Shown here: in pieces, positions 24,591 to 37,100 of the stretch
Position numbering within the stretch: position 1 is the stretch's first letter
How the letters are laid out: each line of letters opens with the position of its first letter
NCBI RefSeq assembly: GCF_905163445.1
Contig: NC_053184.1
Coordinates: 7,192,001-7,256,000, forward strand
From: Pararge aegeria
Lineage: Eukaryota > Arthropoda > Insecta > Lepidoptera > Nymphalidae
DNA: 64,000 nucleotides
Direction: 5' to 3'
Program-made: the position numbers and the translations under genes
Notes under the pieces: model-generated
Told to the model about the DNA's origin: nothing
Database searches by the model: none
What the model saw: the letters and a program-made list of their open reading frames with translations, nothing else

Positions 24591-27500
24591 ATGTGGTCAT
24601 GGCTTTTAATAAACATAAAGAGAGTGATCTTTTTATACTCCTTTTGGTACGTACATTTTGTAAATAAATATTATTCAATGATTATGATATAACAATCTTA
24701 GCCTGCCTACAGCGTTTATTGACTTGTTTTTTTTTGTTTACAGACAACAGCGTTTATCATGCCAGTCCTAGCGACAACAAATATTGACTGCAAAGGGAAA
24801 GCTTTTCACTGTTTTAATTCAACGCATTTTAAAATATGCGTTGATCTCGGCGGTGTTTCCAAAACAGTTGACGACTTTCTTATACCATGCCCACCAAGTA
24901 CAGTGTGTACAGAAAATAATTATTTTGAATGTGAATACCAAATTTCGACCACTTCTGCCGCAATGCCAATACAGAGTGATGTAACGAACGAATTTATCGA
25001 AAAAATTGAATCTACTCCTTGGGAATTATTTGATGTTACTACATTGCGTTCTGTAAATAATGTGGAAAATGTGACGCTGTTAGAAAACAGCACAATAACT
25101 TTATCTGAAATAGTGTCTGACGCAGTAGGTTTTGAAATAGATAATAATAATACATATGTTAATGACCTTCTAAATGAAGAGATTACCGCCAGTTATCCAC
25201 ATAACACGAAAAAAAATGACTTAAGTGACAGTGATAAAAGCAATTTACCTCAACAAGTTTCAATTTTGAATAAACAACTAACTTCTACAACAATAACTTC
25301 TGCTACGATTGATAATGTAAGCTCAAATATTTCATCTGCAGCGGTATCAGAAAATTATTCAGGTACTGCAAGTGATTTATCGATTGAATTAATTAACACT
25401 ATCGTAACAACACCTTTAAGTACTGGTGAAGACGTGGATTTCACTCAATTATTTTCTACTGTCATTACTGATAATTTAAAGAAGTCAGATTCAACACGTA
25501 AAGTTAAAAACTACTTAACCAATGACATTTCGATTGGTGTATATGAACCTGTTACAACAACACCTATGAATAATATAAGAAACAATGATCTTATTTCAAC
25601 AGAATTACTCTCGCCGCTAGAAACTGATAATTTAAGCACATCACTTGCCACAGAAAAGTCATCCATCTACTCAGGCTCGCAAAGTAAGATATCGAGCAAT
25701 TTATATAAAGATGTGACATCAACATCGACAACTACAGTAAGCGAAGTTTCTGCATTCGCTAAATTATTTTCTCCATTTAAAACTAATGATTTAAGCCCAA
25801 GAAATTCATTCACAACAGAAAAAAGTGAAGTATTGGTAGACCTATTTAATTCTGTAACAAAATTAAATAATGTAGAAACTGAAAAATTAAATAAAGATTT
25901 CATTCCGACGACAATATCTTTTTACGACAACGAGAATGATATAAATGCTGAAAACGTTGTCAGATCATCGACAGATCACATTAATTTCTCTTCATTTTCT
26001 GATTATAACTTAGAAAGTACTCAAAAGTACAATACGATAGGCCCTCTAGCATTAGCTACTACTAAAGCAAATCCTATGAGTATTACAAATGTGGCAATGA
26101 AAAATGACAATTTGGAAAGTTCTTCTATCAAAGAAAAAAAACCGCCCATAAATAGGGTTGATCCGACTTCGACACATACGTCAGTGGCAGATTCTACTCT
26201 GACGGAAATAGCAATCTCCTCATGCACTGAAAGCGAAATATCGATTGATTTAAATAAAAACGTGACACCATCACCGAAGAATCAAGATTACATATCAACC
26301 AAATCATCTTATTCGAAGAAAAGGATGGATTTAACCCCAAATACAACAGCAGCTACAAAAGGAAATATAGTTACTAAAAGTGAAATATTGGTTGATTTAT
26401 TCAATCCCGTTACAAAAGCACCTTTGAAGAATGTAGTAACTGAAGAATTTAATAAAGATTTGATGCCAACAACAAAATATTTTTCTGAGAACAAGAATTA
26501 TATAAATGCTGAAAACATTGTAAAGGAGATTTCCTCAGATAACATTAATTTTTCTTCATTCTCTGATTATAATTTAGCAAGTACTCAACAGTATACTACA
26601 ATACCCCCTCCAACGGGAGCTACTACTAAGACAAATGAGTTCAATGCTACAAATGTGGTATTGAACAGTTTAGAAAGTTCTTCTATCAATAAAGAAAGCA
26701 CTCACATAAATAGGATTGTCAATACTTCGGCACATACGTCAACGGCGGATTCTGTTCTGGAGGACAAGGTAGCAATCTTCTCAGGCACTGAAAGCCAACC
26801 GTCGATTGATTTGTATAAAAAAGTGATACCAGCACCGAATAATCAAGAATTATCTTCTTTAGGCAATACTGTTTCCACCTCAACAGCAGCTCCAAAAAAA
26901 TATATAGTTACTGAAAGTGGAATATCTGTTGATTTATTTAATACTGTAATACCAACATCTTTAGATGAAAAAGAAAATGAAGAATTAAATAAAGATTTCA
27001 TACCTACGAAAAAATCTTTTTTAGTGAACGAGAATTATATAAATGCTGAAAACATTGGAAAGGGGTCATCGTCAGATAACATTAATTTATTTTCATTTTC
27101 TGATTATAATTTACTAAGTACTCAACAGTATACTACAATAGGCCCTCCAACAGGAGCTACTACTAAAGCAAATGAGTTAAATGCCATGAGGATTACAAAT
27201 GTGGCAAAGAAAACGAACACTTTAGAAAGTACTTCTATCAATGACAAAAATTCGCGCACAAATAGGATTGATTCGACACAAACGTCAATGGCGGATTTTG
27301 TTCTCAAAGAAAAAAAAGAAATCTACTCAGACGCTGAAAGGGAAATATCGATGGATTTATATAAACACGCGATACCAGCACCGAAGAATCAAGATTATAC
27401 ATCAACCAAAATTCCTTCTTCACAGGAAAAGGTTGACTTAAGTCCAATTAATTCAATTACAACGGCAGCTACAAAAGAATATACAGTTACTGAAAGTGAA

Positions 27501-30500
27501 ATATTAGTTGATTTATTTAATCCTGTTACAACAACATCTATGAATAATATGGAAACTGAAGAAATAAATAAAGATAACATACCTACGACAAAATCTTTGT
27601 CTGCGAACGAGAATTATATAATTACTCAAAACATTGTAAATGGGTCATCATCAAATAACATGAATTTCTCTTCTTTATCTGATTATAATTTTGCAAGTAC
27701 TCAACAGTATACTACATTGGATCCTCAGATCCAAAATAATACAATTTACAATGAGTTAAATGCAGTGAGTTTTTATAAAAATGCAAGTGAATTTTATACA
27801 AATGTTGCAATGAAAACTTCTCAGGGATTGGAAGATTCTACGACTGCTGCTTCAGCAGCAGATGCTACTTTAGTAGCTTTAAATAATACTATGGAAGGAT
27901 TTTCAATTACGGAACAGCATGATTTTGTGCCGTTAATAAGTAAAAGTAACCTAATTTCTGAAAAAATTGAAACAAGCTCATTATTAGATTCCGATGGTGG
28001 AAATGTTTATCAGAGTACAAATATGAAAGGTGTAAATTTGCAAAGCAAAGCTTCCACGATAAATTTAAACGGATGGTTTACAAATATTACAAAGAAAATT
28101 TCTAATGGGGCTGTTAAAGAAATTTTAATGCCTAAAAATGAATCTGACATTAAAGGTACAACGTCGCCAAGTGCGGATTTTATACCGAAAGTAACAAATG
28201 CTTACAGTGATGAAACAAATTTTACAGCACCTGTAAACATACGGTTAAATAACACTACCGATTTGTTTTTAATTCAGGACAATAATGTATTACCTTCACC
28301 CATAATGTTAGCAACTGAAAACATTGTGACGAAGTCATCAGATGTGTATGATACGACTATTAGAATCATTGCAGAATCACATATAACGAATACAAATCAA
28401 GACAATAACATGACCAATGCTAACCTATCAATATTGTATATAAATAATGAAACCCCACTGTATCCGTCAACTACAGAAAACCAAATACCGTTAAAGACGG
28501 AAAATGTAACATATGGGATGGGAATTAGTAAAAATGTAACTAAAATTGATATCTCAACGAGAATGATTATTAATGAACATAATTCTACAAGCGCAAAACC
28601 GGTAAATTTGAATACCAAGCCTCTAATATACTACAATAACAGTTACGCTGGTTCGAATGACAACATTTTCAGTAGCACAAATACTCAAACTACTACTGAG
28701 AATGTAGCTAAGTCATTAAGTTTGATCTTACAATCATCTGAAATAACCCAGACTAAGGACTCCTCCTCTAGGGAGGGTAATATTTTGCCGCCTCTTGTAA
28801 GAGATATACAAAATAGCTCGTTTGGTGAAGCTAAGAAGACTATTATTTTTCACACGTCACGGGATTTAAAACTAGACAAAGGTAGCACTTATAGTATAAG
28901 TAAAAAAGAATTTCCAGTTAGCACAGAATTTATTTTAACTAAAACTTCGAAAAATATTTTTAATGATAAAATCAGAACTATAGATGAAGATCAGGACAAC
29001 ATAACGCCAGCACTAGAAATCAATAATAATAGAATATCTTCCACAAGTTCTGGAATGCATATATTGGTCAGTACAGATAGACCAAGTCTGCTAAGGCCAG
29101 ATTTACTCTATAACAAAAATAAATATGCCACGAATACATTAAAACCTATACCTTCACAGTTAAAAAATAGTAATTTTCAAAGCAATACCGCGCCAGCTAA
29201 AATCCAAAATGAAAATACTACAAAAGGGAATACCATATTAACTAATCATACTAAAGCTAATTCACAAATAACTCAGATGCAAATGAAAAAAACATCTATT
29301 CCCGAAAAAGAGTTACGTGTGAGTGCGACACCAACCATAGATTTTGTGGATATTGCAATAAAAAGTAAAAATATTTCAACTTATAGCATTTTATCAGACA
29401 ATATAAACAATGAAAATAATAAAATTAAAGAAGAACCAACCAAAATTGTCTCAGAGTTTGGCGGTTTGAATATACAAGATAACATTGCTAAAAGTGTTTT
29501 GCTGTCAAATCAGCAGTTACAAAACGTAACACATAATAACGCAAATAACTCACAATTACACAAAAAGAAGAATATTGATTCAACGGATTATACTTACAAT
29601 AAGTTAATTTTAGATGGGAATACCCAATCACCCTCGTTTGATAAAATTGATATTGCATTACAACCATTAAAAACGAAGATCGAAACAATATCATTGGGTG
29701 TAGAACGTAATAATGAAGCGAAGGATACATTGAGTAGAAACTTGGTCAATATTTCGGCAATAAATGGTCAACTTTTCCACAAATCGGCAGAGAGTAGAAC
29801 TATACGGCCAAATTCCTTAATGAATAGGTCCAGCTCATTTTATTTACCTTCATTTAAAAATCATACATTTAATAATTCAACATCTAAAGTAATTAATTTA
29901 ACTGATGTTAATAACATTTTTTTGGGTAACTTTATGAACAAACAACGTGAAAGTTTGGACACTGCCAATCAAAGTAGTAAATTCAATAGAACACAAATAA
30001 TTACCAAATTAGTAGATAATTCAAGCACATCATCCTCTAATACATACAATATGTTTATATTGAAAATTAAAGTTCAATTTAATAATAAAAGCAACAATCT
30101 TGACAAGTATCATAATAATCAAAATGTACGAAAAACTACTGTTCGTGTGCTAAAAAACGATGACAAAGGATTGGAAAAAAATACTAATAAAACGAACATT
30201 GATTTAATGAATAGAAATGTATTTAATAGTGAAACTACTGAGTCAAAATTCAGCTGTAATAATCGACATCGTGGGAAATATTCTGATAAAAATAATTGCC
30301 AAAATTTTTACATATGCATAGGAAGACGTGAACCAATCTTTGGCGAATGCCCTAATAAAACAGTTTTTAGCGAAATTTCAAAACAATGCACTAAAAATCT
30401 GTCACATTGTATCAGGAACAATCAATTTCAGTGTGTATCACCAGGAAGGTTTATTGATATTTTTTCCGATCAGTTTTATTACATTTGTGTAAAAAAAAAA

Positions 30501-30878
30501 GAAGGGCACATAAGATTTAAATTGAAATGTCAGAAAGGATATCATTTGAATAAAACTAATCTTCAATGCGTTTTAGATTTATTTAATGGGTCTAAGTCTA
30601 ATGAAGATAGCACAAAGTTTGATAGCGACAAAAGTACAACTGAAAGTAAATCTAAAGAAGATTCAAAAAGGAAGAACGAAGAAATGAAAAATTTCAAGGA
30701 TTTTGAATGTAAAAAGGAAGGCAAATTTGTATATCAGAACGATTGTAGAAAATATTATCAATGTTCAAGAAGTAGTCGAACAGTTTTCCGCCGTAAGATC
30801 AAAAAGTGTGATTCCGACGAAGTTTTTAATAATGAAAAGAAAAAATGCGTAGATGAAGAGAGTTACGAATGTAAATAA
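24591..30878 (+). CDS. Giant secreted mucin-like protein with CBM14 ends
   Basis: A 60-nt exon (24591-24650) encoding most of a signal peptide joins in phase to one 6.1-kb exon (24744-30878), giving 2,064 aa. Residues 36-83 hold six cysteines with spacing 6-8-16-5-7, unlike canonical CBM14. The middle (about 90-1850) is Ser/Thr/Asn-rich with many N-x-S/T sites and almost no cysteine, as expected of a heavily glycosylated mucin. Between about residues 380 and 1020, four units of 180-192 aa repeat, each beginning like SEILVDLFNPVT and containing YINAENIV and FSSFSDYN. Three CBM14-like domains close the protein at about 1858, 1916 and 2009. CBM14/peritrophin-A domains bind chitin, so this is probably a peritrophic-matrix or cuticle mucin. 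The first donor (TGGTAC/GTACAT) was chosen because it keeps phase. Possible poly(A) signal at 31062. Confidence 0.88.
25824..27770 (+). repeat. Four diverged coding repeats in the mucin
   Basis: Unit starts, marked by codons for SEV/SEI/SGI-x-VDLFN, fall near 25824, 26384, 26924 and 27500, so the period is about 540-576 bp. Units share INAEN, SDYN, TQQYTTI and NRI landmarks but differ by many substitutions and small in-frame indels. The array is old and under coding constraint. Confidence 0.88.
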
Positions 30879-30899
30879 TTAAGGATATAGTTAATTATT

Positions 30900-31420
30900 T
30901 ATTGCGTTTTTGTTGAATTGAGTGGAGCTATTTATAAGCAATGTCAAAGATCTTTTACATTACTAGTTATTATTTAAAATTTTATTTACAATTTGTTAAT
31001 ATTTATTTTATAGAGTAGGTAATTAAAGTAACGTCGCGTCTTATAATTAAAAATCCATTTAAATAAATTGAGTCTTTATTTTAATTTTAATTCAGTCTTA
31101 TTTATTAATTACTAACTATAGGTATTACAATTATACATTCATTTATTTAACCATATTATGCTACACTTTAGCCTAGAAAATAGTACGCATAAATAAGGTT
31201 GCCCTGATGCCTGATGTATGCTTTGAAATTCTAATTAGCTTATTATGTAAAGTAAATTTAGCCTTTACTTTTATTTCACTCTTTATGGTTCAATGCCAAT
31301 TCTGTTGTAACAAAATTTCTTAACGTAGTTTCCTTTCCTTGGGATACAGCATGAAAAGAGCAGCACTACTTTTGGACCTATATATAACAGAGTCGGCACC
31401 ATTTAATCGCTATAACGTAA
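30900..31420. other. Intergenic 3' region between convergent mucin and peritrophin
   Basis: AT-rich sequence holding the likely 3' untranslated ends of both genes: AATAAA on the plus strand at 31062-31067, and on the minus strand at 31270-31275. I see nothing else. Confidence 0.55.
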
Positions 31421-31421
31421 T

Positions 31422-32830
31422 TTATCGAGGTTTCCGATACGCCGCACCCGAGTTTTGGATAAATTGATCCTGGTCATCTCGTTCCAAAGTTATGCAGAAG
31501 TTATTGGAGAATACCGTACACCGAACAGTGGACTCTCCTCTAACTGGTCGCGAAGGACAAAAATATGTCGCCCGCGTAGGGCTACCGTCTTGCGTGACTG
31601 TGAATCTGTAGCTTTTACAATCAATAGGTCTAAGACCTTGAGTATTTGAACTGGCACTTTGAGAAGATCCACCTCGTGTACTGTCCATTTTTCTATTCGA
31701 TTGACCGTAGTATTGCACTTTTGTCTTCGTGGAATTGCCTAAAGGACATTTATACTTCTCAGGTGACGTACATGTTCGCGTATAACCGTTGAAAATCGTG
31801 TTTCCAGAACACTTGAATTTAATGCCTTGAAAGCGGTTCTTGTTAGGAATGCACAGAATGTATCCTTTGCAATCTGGTACACTTGTGTCTGCAATCCTTT
31901 CACTGCGATGGCATCGAAGGTCCCTGGTCAGGGATGGGTCAATGTAGTTTATAGAGTTTTCACAAACATCAGTGGACTCTTCATTGCAGATAGTGTTGGT
32001 CGGGCAAATGAATGCTGGACCCAGAATTTTGTCATCTTCGCACAACCGGAGTCTTGAAACTCCATCGCAAATAAAACCGTAACTACCACAATCAACGCTC
32101 TTACTGGTGAATATAGCGATAACGGAAGTAATGTTGACCACTGTATTTATCTGTAAAAGGCAAAAATTGTACTATTAAAACATTATGATAGCATTCCTAA
32201 ACTATACTATGTATAATTCGTTGACAACAAAAGGGTACATATCCTAGAAATACGCTGCAGAGTAGAGCAAGAACGCAACTCTTTTTCTGGATAAAAAAAG
32301 TATCCTGTGACTGAAACCTAAAAATTGATCTTCGAACACGCATAGCGCGATGCTGAGTTCTCTGTGCTATATAGCTTAGTAGCTTGGACGCGACAAAGAA
32401 CATGTCCAAGAAACTGGAAGCGTTCAAGATATGGGAGTACAGACGTACATATACTAAGAATATCTTAGTCAGACCTTGTATGGAATAACACTATGCTGCA
32501 GAGAGTGGGTAATGTTCTGGAGGTACTCATAACCAATAAAAGAACAAAGTTAGCATATTTTTGACAGTCAAAAAGTATGAAATACTGAATGTATGGCCGT
32601 AGAAGAGTATCGTGCCTCAAAAACCTACGACAATGGTTTGGGAAGAGCACCAAATCATTATTTAGTATCCGTCTCCAAAGTTTAGATAGCCCTAATGATT
32701 GCGAACCTTCGTAAGGAGACGGCACCCCAAGAAGAGAGAACTATAACTTAATTATTTATAAAATATTAAAATTAATAAAATATTGACTACTTACAATTAC
32801 TATTATCAGGAGAGAATCGTATTTAATCAT
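31422..32830 (-). CDS. Peritrophin-like secreted chitin-binding protein
   Basis: Exon 1 (32830-32795, MIKYDSLLIIVI, donor GTAAGT) joins in phase to exon 2 (32150-31422), giving 254 aa. The first 28 or so residues form a signal peptide. Residue 33 begins a six-cysteine domain with spacing 6-8-11-5-7, the same unusual pattern as the N-terminus of the neighbouring giant mucin. A canonical CBM14 domain follows (DLRCHRSERIADTS through KYKCP). The C-terminal part has a further cysteine set (DCKSYRF, YFCPSRP, VRCTVF, NNFC) that looks like a degenerate CBM14. It is expected to be secreted and bind chitin. It is convergent with the mucin, about 540 bp away, suggesting duplication and divergence of one ancestral gene. 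Confidence 0.88.
32395..32700 (+). mobile_element. Degraded non-LTR reverse transcriptase tail
   Basis: In broken frames the plus strand reads KKLEAFKIWEYRRTY and KNLRQWFGKSTKSLF, matching the tail of insect non-LTR reverse transcriptases (LEAFEIWxYRR ... LRQWFG). Several stops and frame changes make it a dead copy. It fills much of the intron of the peritrophin-like gene. Confidence 0.65.
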
Positions 32831-32869
32831 TTTAAAATTTTAAACCAAAGTCAAGGTTTTTGGAAGACG

Positions 32870-34070
32870 ACCGGAGGACAACTAACGGAGGTAGTTTCTT
32901 TCTTGAAAACTTCGCACGTCACGATCAATTAGCATTCTTAACACCTTTTGGAGAAATGGTTCCGTGTCATTAGCGCACTGTGTCACCGTTTCTTTAGCAA
33001 TATGAGCGAGAGTGTAGTATTTACATACGCATATTGTTTGCAGTATGACAGTACAATCTTTGAACTACTTTTCGCAATATGAATAATGTAGGTAGAATTC
33101 AGTACATATTCCTTGTGCTGTCAATGTAGGGTTCTTTAGCGAAAGCGGCATTTAAGGTGTTTACATTAAACGTACAGTACTTTGACGCACACAATAAGTG
33201 CATACGTTTAACGTAATGATATAAAAACTGCGCATCGATTTTGAAAATACTCTATTAGAGATGCTTGTACATAATTCCTTTATATTCTTAGAATAGATTC
33301 GAAATGCTTTCATAGCATTTTTCGAGTTGGTTCAACAAAATAGAGTTCTATATTGCCAAAAAGGTTCAATTTTAACAAATAACGTTATGTTTCGTTAAAC
33401 ATATATTTTATATTTAGTAAATAGTAGTTGTTTCCCGCGTTGTTCATCCGCTTTTATTACGGTTTTTGCAAATTCCCTAGGAACCTTTTGTTTCACTGGG
33501 ATAAAAAGTAGCCTACGTTACTCTCGATCCTTATAACGAACTCTATGGCAAAAATCCAGTTTATTGGTTGCTTAGTTAGGGCGCAAAGGGAGAACAAACA
33601 AACGAACACGCTTCCTCAATTCATTCAGTGTCACTTCCACAACAATAAAACAAATTTAAAGAGTTTTAAAAAAAATTAACTCCTTAAGGCCAGGCTGTGG
33701 CTTGTGCCTAAGAAAAGGCCTTTAGAACCCAGGTAGCTTTAGTTTTAACTTAACGAATGTTGTTTTCAACATCACCTCACCTCACAAACGTTTCAATAGC
33801 ACCAGTGATTTTCATTATAAATATTAATGAAATATTTTTGATTAATTTGATGAGGTAAACTTTTGGTGTACACTAGTATGGCATGTTGTTTTTGTGTGAC
33901 GTCAGAAATCCAGTAAATCTCCAAAGGCGAATCTTACATTAGTTATCAGAATCCATCTACTCGTTTAGGCTGTAGCCTAAATAATAAAGGACACATAAAT
34001 ACATCTGATAACCTTAATTGCTGGGTGATAAACAACGTGTTACAAAAATAAACCAAAGTGTATAACTAAA
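32870..34070. other. Intergenic stretch with a Helitron-like fragment
   Basis: I see no gene. On the minus strand 33420-33640 has the Lep1-type Helitron-like arrangement: GCGTGTTCGTTTG, GCGCCCTAACTAAGC, AAAAAGGTTCC-type blocks and AACGCGGGAAAC, with TAGGCTACTTTTTATCCC between them. The rest is AT-rich and unremarkable. Confidence 0.5.
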
Positions 34071-34075
34071 TGCAA

Positions 34076-34081
34076 TTTATT
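34076..34081 (-). terminator. AATAAA polyadenylation signal of PTCD3
   Basis: TTTATT on the plus strand gives AATAAA on the minus strand, about 39 nt past the PTCD3 stop codon. Confidence 0.7.
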
Positions 34082-34119
34082 AATACTATATAAACTAAAT
34101 AATATGACTAACACATTGA

Positions 34120-37100
34120 CTATTCACTGTCAGATGACGATTCGCTGTCGCTTTCCGAACTCGTGGAGGATTCAGAGTCTCGTAACGTTGCTCCTGATTT
34201 GGCTCTGTTAGAAAAAAAAAAATATATTAAGACCACTAAGAACATACATAGTTTCACGTTTTTACATTGAGAACACACATAATAACATTAGCACTGATAT
34301 GCATGCCAATTACAAGTACACGTAGCCTTAACAAAGCGACATGTAATCTTAATTTGATAAAATATTGTTAAAAAAAAAAAATAACAAACTACATAAGGAA
34401 GGTGATTCGCATGTATGTATTTTAAAATTTGTACCACCAGCAGTCTATTCTCTTCTTCTCTTTTTTCCTAATTCAAAGGTTGCCTGGCAGGGATCGCTAT
34501 TAAGCGATAAGGCCACCCTTTGTATTCTACTTCTTTCTTTATGTTTCTGTTTTTATTATATTTTGTATATGTTAATGTTGTGGTATACAAATAAAGAGTT
34601 TAATAATAACTGTTACAGGCTATTGATGATATTGTTGACTAGTAGAAAGTTTTGGTGAACAAATACTGTAATTAAATAAATAAATAATAATAATAAATAT
34701 ATTACGACAACGCACACATCGCCATCTAGCCCCGAAGTAAGCGTGTGTTATGGGTACTAAGATGACTGATGAATATTTTTATAAATAATATACATGAATA
34801 CTTAGAATATACATATTAACACCCAGACACTGAAAAACATTTATGCTCATCACACAAACATTTACCAGTTGTGGGAATCGAACCCACGGCCTTGGACTAA
34901 GAAAGCAGGATCGCTGCAAACTGCGCCAATCGGCCGTCCAGCCGTTTAGTATAGTTATAGAAAATTTATATGTATTCTATCCTATCTCCATCTCTTGAAG
35001 ATCGGTTCAACAGTTTGAGCCGAACAGTGGATGTTCTGGTCGGAAATTAGCACTCTTTCGGGTAAGCGGTTTATATTCCACAATTAAAATTATGTAAGGC
35101 TATTGTAGAACTAACTATAAGGATTGAAAATAGCTAATTGCTTTCAACGCAGGCTCTTATGATTCTTATCCAATATATTCTTGACTTTGGCATTGATGTT
35201 AATCATGTGTATCAGATTCTTTTTTATCAGCAAGGAGGTTTATGATTTATCTTAATTCTGACTTCATAACATGGACGGGGAACATGTAGTTATTTGTTAA
35301 TGTTCGCGAATAAAATGTCAAGATAAGTGAGCAAGTGATAAGTGTCCGTGATAATAAAGCTGCCGGTTAAAGATTGCATAAACCAGACGCGGTATTGAAA
35401 AAAACTACGGTATGGTAATGTCTAGCTACTAGTCATTGTTTTTTTTTTTAAATATAGTCTCACTTCCCATTAAATACTAATCGATGATAGACTAGTGGTT
35501 AGAACTTCGGCTTCATTTTCGGGCCGAGTTCGAATCAGTGTAAATCTCTAAATTTTCTTGGTTATATATAATCAATTAAAATATCACTTGCTTAAACGAA
35601 GGAAATCATCGTGAAGAAACCTGCTTGCTGCTCGTGGAGTCCATTAATCCCCACTGGGCCAGCGTGGTCGACTATGGCAAAGTCAAAGTCAAAGTGATGA
35701 AGACCCCATTAAAAGCGACGATACAATTATATAAGACTTAAATTCTGAATCGAAGCGGGCAAGAGTTATTTTGTTTCTTAACATGTCCATAGATTATTAA
35801 GCAATATTCGGTTTAGTGTTAGCGTTGAAGGCCCAGAAAAGGAGAAAAATCGAACAGTGTGATGTAAAAAGTGACTGATGACAAATATGAGCGCTTGCAA
35901 TAAACTAGCTCAAATCATTCATCAAACAGTTCGGATACGGAAATCTATATTTCTCATGCCTTTGATATCTTGGTAATTTGATCAAATTAATCAAGACGTT
36001 TATGACAGTTTGATAAACCTGTTGGAATCACCCTGGTTAATCAAATTTCTTGAACTATATAGATCGCATGCATTAAATACTGCATCATCGTTTACAAACA
36101 AATAAGGAATCCAAAAAAAATCGTAGAAGTAGGATCTTATTCAGGCTCTAAAAGGACTAGGTGTCACTTCCAAACGAAAAGACTGAGCGACAAATTAATA
36201 ACTGACTCATACATTCCTGTAACACTATAATTCCAAGAGTGAGTAAAACAACACAGGAAATTGTAGGCCAAAGTAAAATCGGTGATATATTTAATGCCTA
36301 CAGACGATGTAAATACCTTTTTAAATGAAAAATAATGTATTATACTCACATGTGATACGCCTGAGCCACAGCCAATGCAGAAGGGTGGAGTGACGTGGCG
36401 AGGGAAGATTTCTGCTCTTGCAGTAACGTTTCGACTTCTTCAACGGGACGGTTCAGCATCACGCCTAAAGTTTTGAGGCTAGCCGAAGTTGCTTCTTCGA
36501 AACCACATTCCGCTAGGTAGTTTACTGCGAGCTGTGAAGATTATAGAAATATAGATAAATAGACTGACTCTAAGTAAATAGATAGATCTATAAATAGTGC
36601 CATGCTTTTCATTATAGGGAACATTGTAAAAAAGACAGCACTATTTTAAAACTTGTAAATTTGGTTCATTTTAGAGATTTAAGTAAGGTTGCTCGCGAGG
36701 CATTCTTTCATATTGTCTAATATATCCTACGACTCACAGCAAATGCAGGTGAAACCGCGGGGATCACCTAGTAATATAAAATTACGTTGTAAGTCTATTG
36801 TTTTTCTTATTGTGTTATAACTTAAATAATCTTTTTGTTACTTTTAAATTGTTATAAAAATTATAAAAACACAGATCTAAAGGAAATCTCATTCTATTGT
36901 GTTTGTTTTTATTTATTTTATCGCACTTATTTATATATATATACAGTATATATAAGGATAAATGGATTGTACGTTACTTACGGCAGCCAATTCGGGTTTG
37001 CCAACAGTTGCGGCTTTTTGAGCGACGTCCGCTAGCACTTGTGGTTTTGCGGGCACACCTGCGGCTTGCTCGTTCTTTAAACGCTGTATCGCGTCTTCTA

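Noticed and set aside
25667..29730. Several minus-strand open frames inside the mucin
   Set aside because: They are antisense shadows of an AT-rich, Ser/Thr/Asn-coding exon; they are hydrophobic only because of the complementary codons.
34365..34658. 97-codon plus-strand frame
   Set aside because: It reads through a LINE 3' end in a PTCD3 intron and has no domain.
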